From Nocardiopsis ganjiahuensis DSM 45031 (lineage in GTDB: Bacteria > Actinomycetota > Actinomycetes > Streptosporangiales > Streptosporangiaceae), in assembly GCF_000341085.1 (NCBI RefSeq), contig NZ_ANBA01000012.1, positions 87,230-151,229 on the forward strand: a stretch of DNA of 64,000 bases. The letters run 5' to 3'. Shown here piece after piece: positions 47,618-56,919 of the stretch. The notes under the pieces are model-generated. The model was not told the DNA's origin and made no database searches. It saw only the letters and a program-made list of their open reading frames with translations. A program made the translations under genes and the position numbers. Position 1 is the first letter of the stretch; the number at the start of each line of letters is the position of its first letter.

Positions 47618-47789
47618 GGTGCCCCTTCGTCCGAGAGCCAGCACTGTGTCCGAGAGTCAGCATGGCAGGGAGAGCTGTGCCCGGGGCCTGCCCCGGGGCG
47701 GTGTTTCGCGTGGTTGGTAGGGTCTTTTCGCTTCGCCCCGCCCTGAACCGCGAGGTACGAGACGAGCGTGACGGGTTGCGGGAGGCAGG

Positions 47790-49913
47790 GTGGGAGTGCC
47801 GGGAGTCCTCGGTTGGCTGGGTGAGTACCAGTTGGTCAGCAGGTTGGGCTCCGGGGGGATGGGCGAGGTGTACCTGGCCCGTTCGGCGGGAGGACGGGCG
47901 GTGGCCGTCAAGACCGTGCACCCCCACCTCGCGGAGGACCCGGAGTTCCGGCGCCGTTTCGCCCGCGAGGCCGAGGCCGCCGCACGGGTCGGCGGGGCCT
48001 TCACCGCACCGGTCCTGGACGCCGACGCCGAAGCCCGCGTGCCCTGGCTGGCCACGGCGTTCGTCGCGGGCCCCAGCATCGCCGAGGCGGTCGCGGCGGC
48101 CGGCCCGCTGCCCACGGGTTCGGTCCGCACGGTGGGCGCGGGGCTGGCCGAGGCCCTGCTCTCGATCCACGGTGCGGGGACGACCCACCGGGACCTCAAG
48201 CCCGCGAACGTGCTGCTGTCAGCGGCGGGGCCGAGGATCATCGACTTCGGGCTGGCCCGGGCCGAGGACGCCACCGCGCTGACGGACACCGGGCAGGCGG
48301 TGGGCACCCCCGGCTATCTTCCGCCGGAGGTTCTGGAGGGCGGGGAGGCCGGGCCGGCCGGGGACGTCTTCGCCCTCGGCGGTGTGCTCGCCTTCGCCGC
48401 CACCGGGCGCCACCCCTACGGCGGGGGGCCGGTGGCGGCGATCCTGCGCCGTGTGCTGCGCGAGCCGCCCGACCTGGCGGGGATCGAGCCCCGAACACGC
48501 GCGCTCCTGGCGGCCTGCCTCAGCACGGCACCCGGGGACCGCCCCGCCGTGGGCGAACTGCTCGTGGAGCTGGGCGCCACCGACGCCACGGGAGGCCCCG
48601 CGCCGCTGCCCCGGGCGGTGTCCGACCTGATCAGCGAGCGCGAGTCGTGGGCTCGTGGACAGTTGGCCAGGGCCTTCGAAGGTGAGACCCGGATCCCCGG
48701 CACCGAACCCGAACCCGGACTCGAGCCGACCCCGCCTCTCCCCGGCCAGGACCACGTTGTCCCGGCGCCGGTCAGCGAGCGTCGGTCGGCCCCCCGCCTG
48801 ATGCGGTCCCGGACCAGGACGGGGTGGGTCGTCGGCGCGGCCGTCGCGCTGGCGCTGGTGGTGGCGGCCGCCTACCTTCTGCCCCGGCTGTGGCCCGGTA
48901 CCGGCGATACCCCCGACTACACCCTGGTCGCGGAGCACGAGATCGACCTGCCCTCGTTCGAGGGCCTGGCGCTCTCCCCCGACGGCGGGACCGTCTACCT
49001 CAAGGGCCCGGAGACACCGGTGCTCGCCGTGGACAGCAGGAGCGGCGAGTCCCTTTTCACCAGCGAGCAGGCGGCCCCGGGCGGGATCTCCGTCTCCCCC
49101 GACGGCGCCTTCCTGGCCGTCCACGGCTCGGACGCGGTGTCACGCCTGAGAGAGCCCGAGGACAACCGGGATCCGGTCCTCATCCTGGACGCGGCGGACG
49201 GGCGGACCCTGATGGAGACAGCGGTGGGTGCCAAAGGCGGGGACACCGCCTTCACCCCCGACGGCCGACTCGTCGTCACCAGTGTCTGGGGCGGCACCGG
49301 ACTGTGGGACGTCCGGAGCGGTACGCGGGTCAGCGCCATCGCGCCCACCGGCGGGGAGGACCTGGCGGTCAGTTCCGACGGTTCGCTGGTCGCCTTCCTC
49401 CGGGACGGGAGGACCGCCCTGCTCCAGGGCGCGGAGGAGAACAGCGGGCAGAAGGCGGAGATCGAGGTGTGGACCGTGGAAGGGGAGCAGAAGGCCGTCA
49501 TCGAGGTCGGAGAGGGCCCTTCGTTCCGGAGCGTCGACTTCCAGCCGGGAACGAGTCTGCTGGCGGCCGCCGGTGGTGCGGGGCTGCGGATGTGGGACGC
49601 CAGGACAGGAGAGGCCCTGGGCGGGTTCGACCACGGGCTGGGGTCCGCCGCAGCGGGCATCGTGGACGGGGCCACGGGGACGATGCTGCTGTGGGCCCAC
49701 GGTGAGGCGCCCATCGCCGTCGACCTCGACGCCCGGGCCCCGCTGGGCCCGGTGCTCGCCACCGCGGGTGAGGACACCGCGGCTTCGGCGGAGGAGACCC
49801 TGTACCTCGCCCTCTCCGCGGACGGCGGTGTTCTGGTGAGTGTGGAACGAGGGTTCGACGAGGACGGTGAGGCGGAGGGCCCCGGTCGCCTGTACGTATG
49901 GGAACGGGCCTGA
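47790..49913 (+). CDS. Ser/Thr protein kinase with extracellular beta-propeller
   Basis: A 707-residue PknB-type kinase. The Gly loop is GSGGMGEVY (residues 20-28), Lys41, HRDLKPAN at 133-140, DFG at 152-154. A Pro/Glu linker is followed by one membrane helix (about 345-365) and a C-terminal domain with repeated SPDG-type WD motifs (LSPDGGTVYLKG, VSPDGAFLAV, FTPDGRLVVTS, VSSDGSLVAF), a beta-propeller outside the membrane. It may sense an envelope signal. GTG 47790 has GGAGG four bases upstream. A near-twin gene follows after 25 bp, so they are co-transcribed. Confidence 0.9.
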   Translation: MGVPGVLGWLGEYQLVSRLGSGGMGEVYLARSAGGRAVAVKTVHPHLAEDPEFRRRFAREAEAAARVGGAFTAPVLDADAEARVPWLATAFVAGPSIAEAVAAAGPLPTGSVRTVGAGLAEALLSIHGAGTTHRDLKPANVLLSAAGPRIIDFGLARAEDATALTDTGQAVGTPGYLPPEVLEGGEAGPAGDVFALGGVLAFAATGRHPYGGGPVAAILRRVLREPPDLAGIEPRTRALLAACLSTAPGDRPAVGELLVELGATDATGGPAPLPRAVSDLISERESWARGQLARAFEGETRIPGTEPEPGLEPTPPLPGQDHVVPAPVSERRSAPRLMRSRTRTGWVVGAAVALALVVAAAYLLPRLWPGTGDTPDYTLVAEHEIDLPSFEGLALSPDGGTVYLKGPETPVLAVDSRSGESLFTSEQAAPGGISVSPDGAFLAVHGSDAVSRLREPEDNRDPVLILDAADGRTLMETAVGAKGGDTAFTPDGRLVVTSVWGGTGLWDVRSGTRVSAIAPTGGEDLAVSSDGSLVAFLRDGRTALLQGAEENSGQKAEIEVWTVEGEQKAVIEVGEGPSFRSVDFQPGTSLLAAAGGAGLRMWDARTGEALGGFDHGLGSAAAGIVDGATGTMLLWAHGEAPIAVDLDARAPLGPVLATAGEDTAASAEETLYLALSADGGVLVSVERGFDEDGEAEGPGRLYVWERA

Positions 49914-49938
49914 GGGGCCGGGAGGGGAGCGCACGGAC

Positions 49939-52083
49939 ATGGACCGGCTCGGCGAGGACGACCCCCGGGAGATCGGCGGCTACCGGCTCCTGGGGCGGTT
50001 GGGCGCGGGCGGTATGGGCCGCGTCTACCTGGCGAGGACCCCGGGCCACCGGAGGGTGGCGCTCAAGGTGGTCCACCCCCACCTGGCGGGTGAGGAGGGG
50101 TTCCGGTCCCGTTTCGCCCGCGAGGCGCAGGCGGCGCGGCTGGTCAGCGGGGCCTTCACCGCTTCGGTGCTGGACGCCGACCCCGAAGCCGAGGTGCCGT
50201 GGCTGGCCACCGAGTACCTCCCCGGCCCGACCCTGCGCCAGGCGGTGACCGCGGGAGGGCCGCTCCGGGGGAAGGAACTCCGAGGGCTGGCCGCGGCCCT
50301 CGCCGAGGCACTGGCCGGCATCCACGAAGCGGGGCTGGTCCACCGCGACCTCAAACCGGGCAACGTCGTGCTCGCCGCCGACGGGCCGCGCGTGATCGAC
50401 TTCGGGATCGCCAAGGCCCTCGACACGGTGGAGGCCACTCACACGGCCCGGGGGTTCGGGACCCTGGCCTACGTCTCACCCGAACAGGCGATGGGCGGCT
50501 CGGCGACCGCGCCCAGCGACGTGTTCTCCCTGGGGTCCGTCCTGGTCTTCGCTGCCACCGGCGAGCCGCCCTTCGGCACCGCGCCGCAGGCCGCGGTCAT
50601 CCACCGGATCGTGGACCGGGAACCGGATCTGGGGCGCGTGGAGGAAGGGCTGCGCGAACCGTTGGCGGCGCTGCTGGCCAAGGACCCCGCACAGCGTCCG
50701 ACCGCCCGGGCGTCCGTGCGTTCCCTGGGCGGTGCCCCGGAGCTGGTGCGCTGGGAGCAGGGCGGCCCGGTCGAGCGGATGGTCGCCGACAGCGAGCGGG
50801 AGACCGGGCTCCTGGCGGAGCCCTCGCAGGAGCGCTCGGCCCTGGACACGGGGGTCGGGGTTTCCGGGGACGGGGCTTCGGCGGATCGGAGCGCGGGTGA
50901 GGAAGGCTCGGCCGGGCGGGGCCGGCGGCGACGGACGGTCCTGCTCGGAGGCGGGGCGCTGGCGGTGGCGGCCTCGGTCGCGGTGGCGGCGACCGTCACC
51001 CTCGGCGACGCACCGGAGTCGGACGCGACCGAACCCGAGTACCCCGAGTTCACGCTCAGCGTCCTGGAGCCGGTCGAGGCGAACCCCCTCGACGTCGCGT
51101 TCGAGGAGGAGGTGGTCCGTGGGATCTCGCTGTCGGGCGAGGTCTTCGCGTGGGTACCACCGGAGGAGATGGAGCCGGTGCACTTCGTCTCCCTGCCCTC
51201 CGCGCTCCAGGTGCACACGTTCGGTAACAACAGGTCTCGGGAGACTCCCCGGCGTCTCGCCGTCGCTGACAGCCCCTGGTACTGGGGCACGGTCTACGAG
51301 GACGGGTCCTCGCTGGTCAACCGGTCGGCCGACAACGATCCCGCCTTGTCGTCCGGGATCGACGACGAGGGGTACACGGCCGTGGCCCTCGACTCCGGCG
51401 GCCACCGTCCGGTGGTCGGCACCGGTGACGGCACCTTCGGCCCCAGCTTCGGCGGGGACGGGCCCCAGTACGTCCACCGGAACCCGAACGGTCTGAGGGT
51501 GCCCACGGAGGTCGACGCCGTGGCCGTGGACCGGGAGGGCGAGTACGTCGCCAGCGCCGCCGACCTGGGGGACGACAACAACATCCGGGTGGTGTCGTTG
51601 GAGGAGGACGACCCCTCCGCCGGACAGAACCTGTACGTCAGTCCGGAGCAGGTCCGGGAGGCCGAGGCCCTGCCCACCGGCGAGGGCCCGGACGGGACCC
51701 CGGGCGGCTCCGGCCGGGTGTCGGACACGGATGAGGGGGTCACCGCGGTGGCGGTCGGCCCGGACGGCGGAGCGGTGGTCTTCGCCATCGGCACGGCGGT
51801 CTTCCGCTGGAACACCGGGGACGACACCGCCGAGCCGCTCCCCCGGGCCACGGGAGACGGCGCCGTGGACTCGGTCGCGATCAGCCCGGACGGCACCCTG
51901 GCCGCCGCGTCCGGGCCCGAAGGGGCGGTCAACGTCTGGCACGCGCCCTCCGGGCAGCGTGTCGCCACCATGGCCAAACCGGAGGGCCCGGCCCCCCTGG
52001 CGTTCACCGAGGATGGCGGCGCCCTGCGCACGGTGGACGCCGAGAACGTGTTCACCGAGTGGGACGTCAGCGACCTGCTCTGA
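49939..52083 (+). CDS. Ser/Thr protein kinase with extracellular beta-propeller, second
   Basis: A 714-residue paralogue of the upstream kinase: GAGGMGRVY (residues 22-30), Lys43, HRDLKPGN at 135-142, DFG at 154-156, and the activation segment SPEQAMGG. The TM helix is at about 334-356. The outside domain has fewer clear WD repeats (VAVGPDGGAVVFAI, VAISPDGTLAAAS) and more acidic loops, so it may recognise a different ligand. ATG 49939 follows GGAGGGGAG. An upstream in-frame extension into the first kinase is not needed. A strong terminator ends the operon. Confidence 0.9.
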   Translation: MDRLGEDDPREIGGYRLLGRLGAGGMGRVYLARTPGHRRVALKVVHPHLAGEEGFRSRFAREAQAARLVSGAFTASVLDADPEAEVPWLATEYLPGPTLRQAVTAGGPLRGKELRGLAAALAEALAGIHEAGLVHRDLKPGNVVLAADGPRVIDFGIAKALDTVEATHTARGFGTLAYVSPEQAMGGSATAPSDVFSLGSVLVFAATGEPPFGTAPQAAVIHRIVDREPDLGRVEEGLREPLAALLAKDPAQRPTARASVRSLGGAPELVRWEQGGPVERMVADSERETGLLAEPSQERSALDTGVGVSGDGASADRSAGEEGSAGRGRRRRTVLLGGGALAVAASVAVAATVTLGDAPESDATEPEYPEFTLSVLEPVEANPLDVAFEEEVVRGISLSGEVFAWVPPEEMEPVHFVSLPSALQVHTFGNNRSRETPRRLAVADSPWYWGTVYEDGSSLVNRSADNDPALSSGIDDEGYTAVALDSGGHRPVVGTGDGTFGPSFGGDGPQYVHRNPNGLRVPTEVDAVAVDREGEYVASAADLGDDNNIRVVSLEEDDPSAGQNLYVSPEQVREAEALPTGEGPDGTPGGSGRVSDTDEGVTAVAVGPDGGAVVFAIGTAVFRWNTGDDTAEPLPRATGDGAVDSVAISPDGTLAAASGPEGAVNVWHAPSGQRVATMAKPEGPAPLAFTEDGGALRTVDAENVFTEWDVSDLL

Positions 52084-52110
52084 GCGGCCCCGGCGCCCGG
52101 CCGGACACGA

Positions 52111-52142
52111 CGGTGCCCCCGGTCCGTGGACCGGGGGCACCG
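52111..52142. terminator. Terminator after the kinase pair
   Basis: CGGTGCCCCCGGTCC (52111-52125) pairs with 52128-52142, leaving a tight loop. It lies between convergent genes and may work both ways. Confidence 0.85.
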
Positions 52143-52157
52143 CCCGCCCTCATGTCG

Positions 52158-52215
52158 CCCGATCGACCTGTCGCCTCATCGTCATGTCGACGAATCGGCA
52201 GGTCGACGAAGCCAC
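52158..52215. repeat. TGTCGAC-type element cluster
   Basis: GATCGACCTGTCGCC, CATGTCGACGAATCGGC and AGGTCGACGAAGCC follow one another, the same kind of units as at 33270, 39552 and 58304. Confidence 0.55.
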
Positions 52216-52219
52216 GTGT

Positions 52220-54253
52220 CTACTCCTCGCCCTTGGCCACCAGGGTGAGGACGTCGTAGGTCGCCACGGCCTCGCCGTCCTGGTCGGTGACGACCGCGTC
52301 CCAGCGGACCTCGCCGTACTCGGCGTTGGTGCGCGGGGTGATCTGCTTGGCGGTCAGCGTCACCTTGATGACCGCGTCCTCCTTCACCGGGGTGAGGAAG
52401 CGCAGGTGGTCCACGCCGAAGTTGGCGAGCACCGGCCCCGGGGCCGGGTCGACGAACAGGCCGGCGGCCAGCGACACCACCAGGTAGCCGTGCGCCACGA
52501 TCCCGCCGAACAGCGGGTTGGCGGCGGCTGCCTCCTCGTCGGTGTGCGCGTAGAACGTGTCCCCGGTGAACTCGGCGAAGTGGTCGATGTCCGCGCGGGT
52601 CACCGCGCGCTCGGCCGACTCGATGGTGTCGCCGATCCGCAGCTGCGTCAGGTCCTTGCGGAACGGGTGCACGTCATCCACGCTGCGTCGCGAGCCGGTG
52701 GTCCACTGGCCGGTGATCGCGGTGAGCATGTCCGGGGAACCCTGGACGGCGGTGCGCTGCATGTGGTGCTTGACCCCGCGCACACCGCCCATCTCCTCGC
52801 CGCCGCCCGCGCGGCCGGGACCGCCGTGCACCAGCACCGGAAGCGGGGAGCCGTGGCCCGTGGACTCCTTGGCGTCGTCCCGGTTGAGCACCAGGATGCG
52901 GCCGTGCCAGGGGGCGGTGCCCAGGACGACCTCGCGGGCGACGTCCTCGTCGTTGGTGACCAGCGAGCCCACCAGGCTGCCCTGCCCGCGCGCGGCCAGC
53001 TCCACCGCCTCGCTCACGGTCTCGTAGGTGATGACCGTGCTGACCGGCCCGAAGGCCTCGATGTCGTGCGGCTCCTTCGCGCCGGGCGCGGCACGGAGCA
53101 GGACCGGCGACATGAACGCGCCGGACTCGTCGTCCGCGCCGACCACCTCGACCGTGTCCGGGTCGCCGAACACCAGCTCACTGGAGGTGCGCAGGGCCTT
53201 GACCGCCTTGCGGACCTCCTCGCGCTGGTCCAGCGAGACCAGCGCGCCCATCCGGGCGTCCGGGTTGTCGGCGGCGCCCACCACGACCTTGGACAGCCGG
53301 TCCTTCAGGGCCCCGGTGACCGCGTCGGCCATCGACGAGGGCACGATGACCCGGCGGATGGCGGTGCACTTCTGGCCGGCCTTGACGGTCATCTCCGCCA
53401 CGACCTGCTTGACGTACAGGTCGAACTCGGGGTCCTCGGCCTTCACGTCCGGGCCCAGGATCGAGCAGTTCAGCGAGTCGGCCTCGACGTTCAGCTGGAC
53501 GCCGCCGCTGACCACGTTCGGGTGGTTGCGCAGCAGGGCGCCGGTGGCGGCGGAACCGGTGAAGCCCACGATGTCCTGCGGGCCCAGGTTGTCGAGCAGC
53601 CCCCGGTGGCTCCCCACCAGCAGCTGGATGGAGCCCTCGGGCATCAGGCCCGACTCGACCATCCGCTTCACGACGGCGACCGTCAGGTAGGAGGTCTGTC
53701 CGGCGGGCTTGACGATGCTCGGGAGCCCGGCCAGGAAGGCCGGAGCGAGCTTCTCCAGCATGCCCCAGACGGGGAAGTTGAAGGCGTTGATCTGCACCGC
53801 GACGCCCGGGCGCGACGTGTACACGTGCTGGGCGACGAAGGTGCCGCCCTTGCTCAGCTGCTCGAGGGGGCCGTCCAGGATGACCGTCGAGTTGGGGAGC
53901 TCGCGGCGGCCCTTGCTGGAGAAGCTGAACAGCGTGCCGAAACCGCCGTCGACGTCGACCATGGTGTCGCGCTTGTTCGCGCCGGTCCGGTGGGAGAGGG
54001 CGTAGAACTCGTCCTTGTACCCCATGAGGTGCTTGGCGACCTCCTTGAGGATGTTCGCCCGCTGGTGGAACGTCAGGGATCGGACCGCCGGGCCGCCGAC
54101 CTCACGCGCGTACTCGATCATCGCCGCGACGTCGGGGCCGTTCTTCGAGATCCGCGCGACGGTCTCGCCGGTGTTCGCGTCGGCCAGGGGCATGCCCTCG
54201 TCCGCGGGGGTGAACCACGACCCCTGTGCGTAGCTCTCCAGTACTTCGGACAC
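52220..54253 (-). CDS. paaZ: Phenylacetate pathway bifunctional ring-opening enzyme PaaZ
   Basis: A 677-residue fusion. The N-terminal aldehyde dehydrogenase half (residues about 1-520) shows QINAFNFPVWGMLEKLAPAF, GSAATGALLRNHP and the catalytic Cys in VKAGQKCTAIRRV. The C-terminal MaoC-like hydratase half shows FAEFTGDTFYAHTDEEAAA and VAHGYLVVSLAAGLF. In the phenylacetate catabolon PaaZ opens the oxepin-CoA ring and oxidises the aldehyde. I chose GTG 54253 (MSEVLESYAQG) with AGGAGAGG upstream. No other paa genes are in the window. A TetR-type operator overlaps its promoter. Confidence 0.92.
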   Translation of the reverse strand: MSEVLESYAQGSWFTPADEGMPLADANTGETVARISKNGPDVAAMIEYAREVGGPAVRSLTFHQRANILKEVAKHLMGYKDEFYALSHRTGANKRDTMVDVDGGFGTLFSFSSKGRRELPNSTVILDGPLEQLSKGGTFVAQHVYTSRPGVAVQINAFNFPVWGMLEKLAPAFLAGLPSIVKPAGQTSYLTVAVVKRMVESGLMPEGSIQLLVGSHRGLLDNLGPQDIVGFTGSAATGALLRNHPNVVSGGVQLNVEADSLNCSILGPDVKAEDPEFDLYVKQVVAEMTVKAGQKCTAIRRVIVPSSMADAVTGALKDRLSKVVVGAADNPDARMGALVSLDQREEVRKAVKALRTSSELVFGDPDTVEVVGADDESGAFMSPVLLRAAPGAKEPHDIEAFGPVSTVITYETVSEAVELAARGQGSLVGSLVTNDEDVAREVVLGTAPWHGRILVLNRDDAKESTGHGSPLPVLVHGGPGRAGGGEEMGGVRGVKHHMQRTAVQGSPDMLTAITGQWTTGSRRSVDDVHPFRKDLTQLRIGDTIESAERAVTRADIDHFAEFTGDTFYAHTDEEAAAANPLFGGIVAHGYLVVSLAAGLFVDPAPGPVLANFGVDHLRFLTPVKEDAVIKVTLTAKQITPRTNAEYGEVRWDAVVTDQDGEAVATYDVLTLVAKGEE

Positions 54254-54291
54254 GTGACGGTCCTCTCCTCGTTGGGTCTCCGAGAACAGTA

Positions 54292-54313
54292 TTACAGACC
54301 GATCGGTCAGTAA
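54292..54313. promoter_or_regulatory. TetR-type operator overlapping the paaZ promoter
   Basis: TTACAGACCGATCGGTCAGTAA is a 22-bp palindrome with one mismatched pair. On the paaZ strand a -10-like TAATAC overlaps its downstream end. It fits PaaR-like TetR binding sites and matches the core of the site ahead of the MFS gene. Confidence 0.75.
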
Positions 54314-54408
54314 ATAGCCCGCCTTCGGGACCCCTGTCCTCACCAGGTCTTTCCTCGATAAGAGCGGGGTGCCTTCCCTGTTCCCGGGGCCCGATTTACC
54401 GTGGAGCC

Positions 54409-55005
54409 ATGACCAACTACGCGCGGATGTACCGGCTTGGTTTCACCCCCTGGGAGCGCTACGGCCCCGCCGCGGGGGCACAGCTCCGCTCCTGGCTCGA
54501 CCGTGAGGCCCAGGACCGCCCCAGTCCTCCTGGTCGGGCCCTCGACATCGGCTGCGGCCGCGGCCAGTTCACCTCCGAGCTCGTCGACCACGGCTGGGAG
54601 ACCACCGGCGTCGACCTGGTTCCGCTGGCGATCGAGGCCGCCCGAGAGAAGGGCCCCGCCGGGGTGGACTACGTCGTCGGTGACGTCACCGACCTCTCCC
54701 CCGACCTCGGCACCTTTGATCTCTTTGTCGACATCGGCTGCTTCCAGGGCCTCGACCGGACTCAGCGTGTCGCCCATGGGCGGAGCGTCACCGCTCTCGC
54801 CGCTCCGGGCGCCACCCTGCTGATGCTCGCTTTCGGCCCCTCCATCTACCGGCGCATGGTCGAAGGGGTCTCTCAGGAAGAGGTTGAAGACGCGTTCTCC
54901 GGATGGGAGCTGATCGACGTGGAGGACGCTCCCACCAAGGGCCTCGGCTTTCCCATGAATCGCACTCGCCCCAAGTGGTACCGGTTCCGGCGTTCCACCG
55001 GGTGA
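54409..55005 (+). CDS. SAM-dependent methyltransferase
   Basis: A 198-residue class I methyltransferase. Motif I is ALDIGCGRGQFT (near residue 48), then TTGVDLVPLAIEAA, VDYVVGDVTD, and FDLFVDIGCFQGL. The substrate is unknown. ATG 54409 has GTGGAG close upstream. The gene is divergent from paaZ with 155 bp between starts, so the palindrome at 54292 could also affect it. Confidence 0.85.
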   Translation: MTNYARMYRLGFTPWERYGPAAGAQLRSWLDREAQDRPSPPGRALDIGCGRGQFTSELVDHGWETTGVDLVPLAIEAAREKGPAGVDYVVGDVTDLSPDLGTFDLFVDIGCFQGLDRTQRVAHGRSVTALAAPGATLLMLAFGPSIYRRMVEGVSQEEVEDAFSGWELIDVEDAPTKGLGFPMNRTRPKWYRFRRSTG

Positions 55006-55084
55006 TCCCGGCCAGGGGTGGTACCCGTTAGGTTGCGAAGAGCGGCCTGACGGCGAAACCCCCTGCGTTGAGGAGAATCCCCCC

Positions 55085-55405
55085 ATGTCCCCTGTTCAGA
55101 TCGTCCGCACAGTGGCTGTTGCGTTGATCGCCGGTGGTGTGGCCCTCGGGCTGGTCCCCGGAGGGACCCTCGGGCTGGTCCCCGGAGGGACGTGCGGAGC
55201 GGGGTGGCAGAGCTCGCCGAGCGGTGCCGCCTCCTTCGGGTGGTTCGCCTACGAGGAGACGTTCAGCATGACGGAGTCCTCGTGTCAGACGGCCATGGCC
55301 CCGGTGGGGTCGTGGGCGATCGCGTTGATCGTGATCGGAGCGGCTCTGCTGGCCGGGGCCTGGTTGACCACCCCGAACCGCCCGAAGGCCGAGCCGACGC
55401 AGTAG
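55085..55405 (+). CDS. Small two-helix membrane protein
   Basis: A 106-residue protein with an N-terminal hydrophobic segment (IVRTVAVALIAGGVALGLV) and a C-terminal one (SWAIALIVIGAALLAGAWL). Two cysteines in between (C37 and C67) may form an extracellular disulfide. A 24-bp tandem duplication gives LGLVPGGT twice (about residues 21-36). ATG 55085 follows GAGGAG. A broken relative lies at 58106-58240. Function is unknown. Confidence 0.65.
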   Translation: MSPVQIVRTVAVALIAGGVALGLVPGGTLGLVPGGTCGAGWQSSPSGAASFGWFAYEETFSMTESSCQTAMAPVGSWAIALIVIGAALLAGAWLTTPNRPKAEPTQ

Positions 55406-55411
55406 GGGCTT

Positions 55412-55579
55412 CTACCGCCGACGCTGGAGTGTGTTCAGGAGGTGAGCCCACGCCTGATGGTCGAAGGAGAGGTGGCCGTGCTGGCGGTGTTTCGTGTCGC
55501 GGATCAGGACGTTGTGCCCTTCCGCGACCTCCACACAGTCGCCGCCGTTGGTGCTGTAGCTGGACTTGAACCAACGCAT
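55412..55579 (-). CDS. DUF397 domain protein, distal copy
   Basis: A 55-residue protein read from the bases: MRWFKSSYSTNGGDCVEVAE, then NVLIRDTKHRQHGHLSF and QAWAHLLNTLQ. AGGAGG lies seven bases before ATG 55579. It is highly similar to the next gene (shared stretches CVEVAEGHNVL and RDTKHRQHG), so the two arose by tandem duplication. It belongs to the same locus as the XRE regulator at 55855. Confidence 0.88.
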   Translation of the reverse strand: MRWFKSSYSTNGGDCVEVAEGHNVLIRDTKHRQHGHLSFDHQAWAHLLNTLQRRR

Positions 55580-55637
55580 GCGCTGCCTCCTGGGGGAGAG
55601 GTGGGTACCCCGCTAGTGATCGGGGTACCCGCTGGCC

Positions 55638-55838
55638 TCAGCGCTGAAGAGTGTTCAGGAGGTGGGTCCACTCCTGTGTCGTGAAGGAGAGGAGGCCGTG
55701 CTGGCGGTGCTTCGTGTCGCGGACCAGGACATTGTGCCCTTCCGCGACCTCCACACAGTTACCCTGCCCGCTGCTGAAGGAGGAGACGTGCCAGGGGGGC
55801 GTCGTGGGGTCTTCAAAGGACTTCATGTCACCATCCAT
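55638..55838 (-). CDS. DUF397 domain protein, proximal copy
   Basis: This 66-residue DUF397 protein (SSFSSGQGNCVEVAEGHNVLV and LSFTTQEWTHLLNTLQR) is the direct neighbour of the XRE regulator, 17 bp after its stop. ATG 55838 or ATG 55826 could be the start; neither has a perfect ribosome site. The N-terminal 15 residues (MDGDMKSFEDPTTPP) are not part of the family core and replace the usual W-x-K/S-SYS start. Confidence 0.85.
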   Translation of the reverse strand: MDGDMKSFEDPTTPPWHVSSFSSGQGNCVEVAEGHNVLVRDTKHRQHGLLSFTTQEWTHLLNTLQR

Positions 55839-55854
55839 CTTCTCTGCGGTATTG

Positions 55855-56709
55855 CTATTTGATGCGCTGGATCGCGTCCTTGATCAGGCCTTCAGTTTCA
55901 GCCTGGGATGCCGCGTCCTGCCACAAGCTGTCGAAGATTCGGCTGTGCATGGAGATCTCATCCTCCGCTTCGAGGTAGAGGGCTCCCTTCGAGTACTCGA
56001 CGTAGGCAAGGGCGTAGTCCTTGTTGACCACGGAGTAGTCGAATAGGACGAATGATCCGTAACTGGCTGCGTGGACACCTGTTGTGAAGGGCAGGACTCG
56101 GATGCTGAGATTCTCCCTCGCGCTCATCTCCAAGAGGTGCTCCATCTGCTCCCGGTGGGTTTCAGGGCCGCCTACCTGGCGATGTAGAGCCGACTCGTTG
56201 ATGACTGCCATCAGGTTCGCGGGTTCGTCTCCGGCCAGCTTCTCCTGCCTGCGCTGACGAAGATTGACCCTGTCCTGAATCTGCTCCTCAACTGTCGGGG
56301 CCTCGGCGTCCTTGATGATGAGGGCTCGTGAGTACCCAGGGACTTGCAGGATGCCTGGGATCAGTTCCGACTCGTAGGTGCGGATTCGGCGTGCGGCGCT
56401 CTCCACGCCGACAAACAGGCTCAACCAGTCTGGGAGTGCTGACTTGTAGCGCTGCCACCAGCCGGGTTGCTTGGCGGCGTAGGCCAGGTTGGTGAAGGAA
56501 TCGATCGTTTCCTCTGGCACTCCGTAGTGGGACATGAGAAGCCGGGCGTCACCGGGAGAGATGATGCTTTCCCCACGCTCTACGCGAGACAGCGTGGCCT
56601 TGCTGAAGCCAGCCACGGCGGCTGCTTCAGCTGAGGAACGCTTGCCCCTGGCTTCTCTGAGGAAGTTGGCCAAGCCGAGCCTCGCCACCATCGGGCTTCC
56701 CACTGACAC
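55855..56709 (-). CDS. XRE-family regulator with DUF5753 domain, second locus
   Basis: A 284-residue regulator from GTG 56709 (MSVGSPMVARLGLANFLREARG), with GGTGGAG four bases upstream. The HTH is VAGFSKATLSRVERGESIIS. The DUF5753 domain spans about residues 90-280, with ELIPGILQVPGYSRALI and LPFTTGVHAASYGSFVLFDY. It is only moderately similar to the regulator at 13011. It is followed by two DUF397 genes and is divergent from an RsbW-like ATPase, the arrangement known from actinomycete developmental loci. Confidence 0.9.
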   Translation of the reverse strand: MSVGSPMVARLGLANFLREARGKRSSAEAAAVAGFSKATLSRVERGESIISPGDARLLMSHYGVPEETIDSFTNLAYAAKQPGWWQRYKSALPDWLSLFVGVESAARRIRTYESELIPGILQVPGYSRALIIKDAEAPTVEEQIQDRVNLRQRRQEKLAGDEPANLMAVINESALHRQVGGPETHREQMEHLLEMSARENLSIRVLPFTTGVHAASYGSFVLFDYSVVNKDYALAYVEYSKGALYLEAEDEISMHSRIFDSLWQDAASQAETEGLIKDAIQRIK

Positions 56710-56919
56710 GAAGCTCCACCTCCCGATACGGACCGCTGAGGTCATCAGTGTCGCGCATTCAGGATCCGACGACAACTATCTGCAAATTCGATCGTGAGAT
56801 TTTCACGGAGAGCCTTGCGCAGAGATGCATCTCAAGGCACTATCGAAGCTAGCAGGGAGTGACGGAGTGTGTACCGGAGTCGCGGAAACCTTTGCTGTGA
56901 CGGGTGTCTGGAGGGCGTT

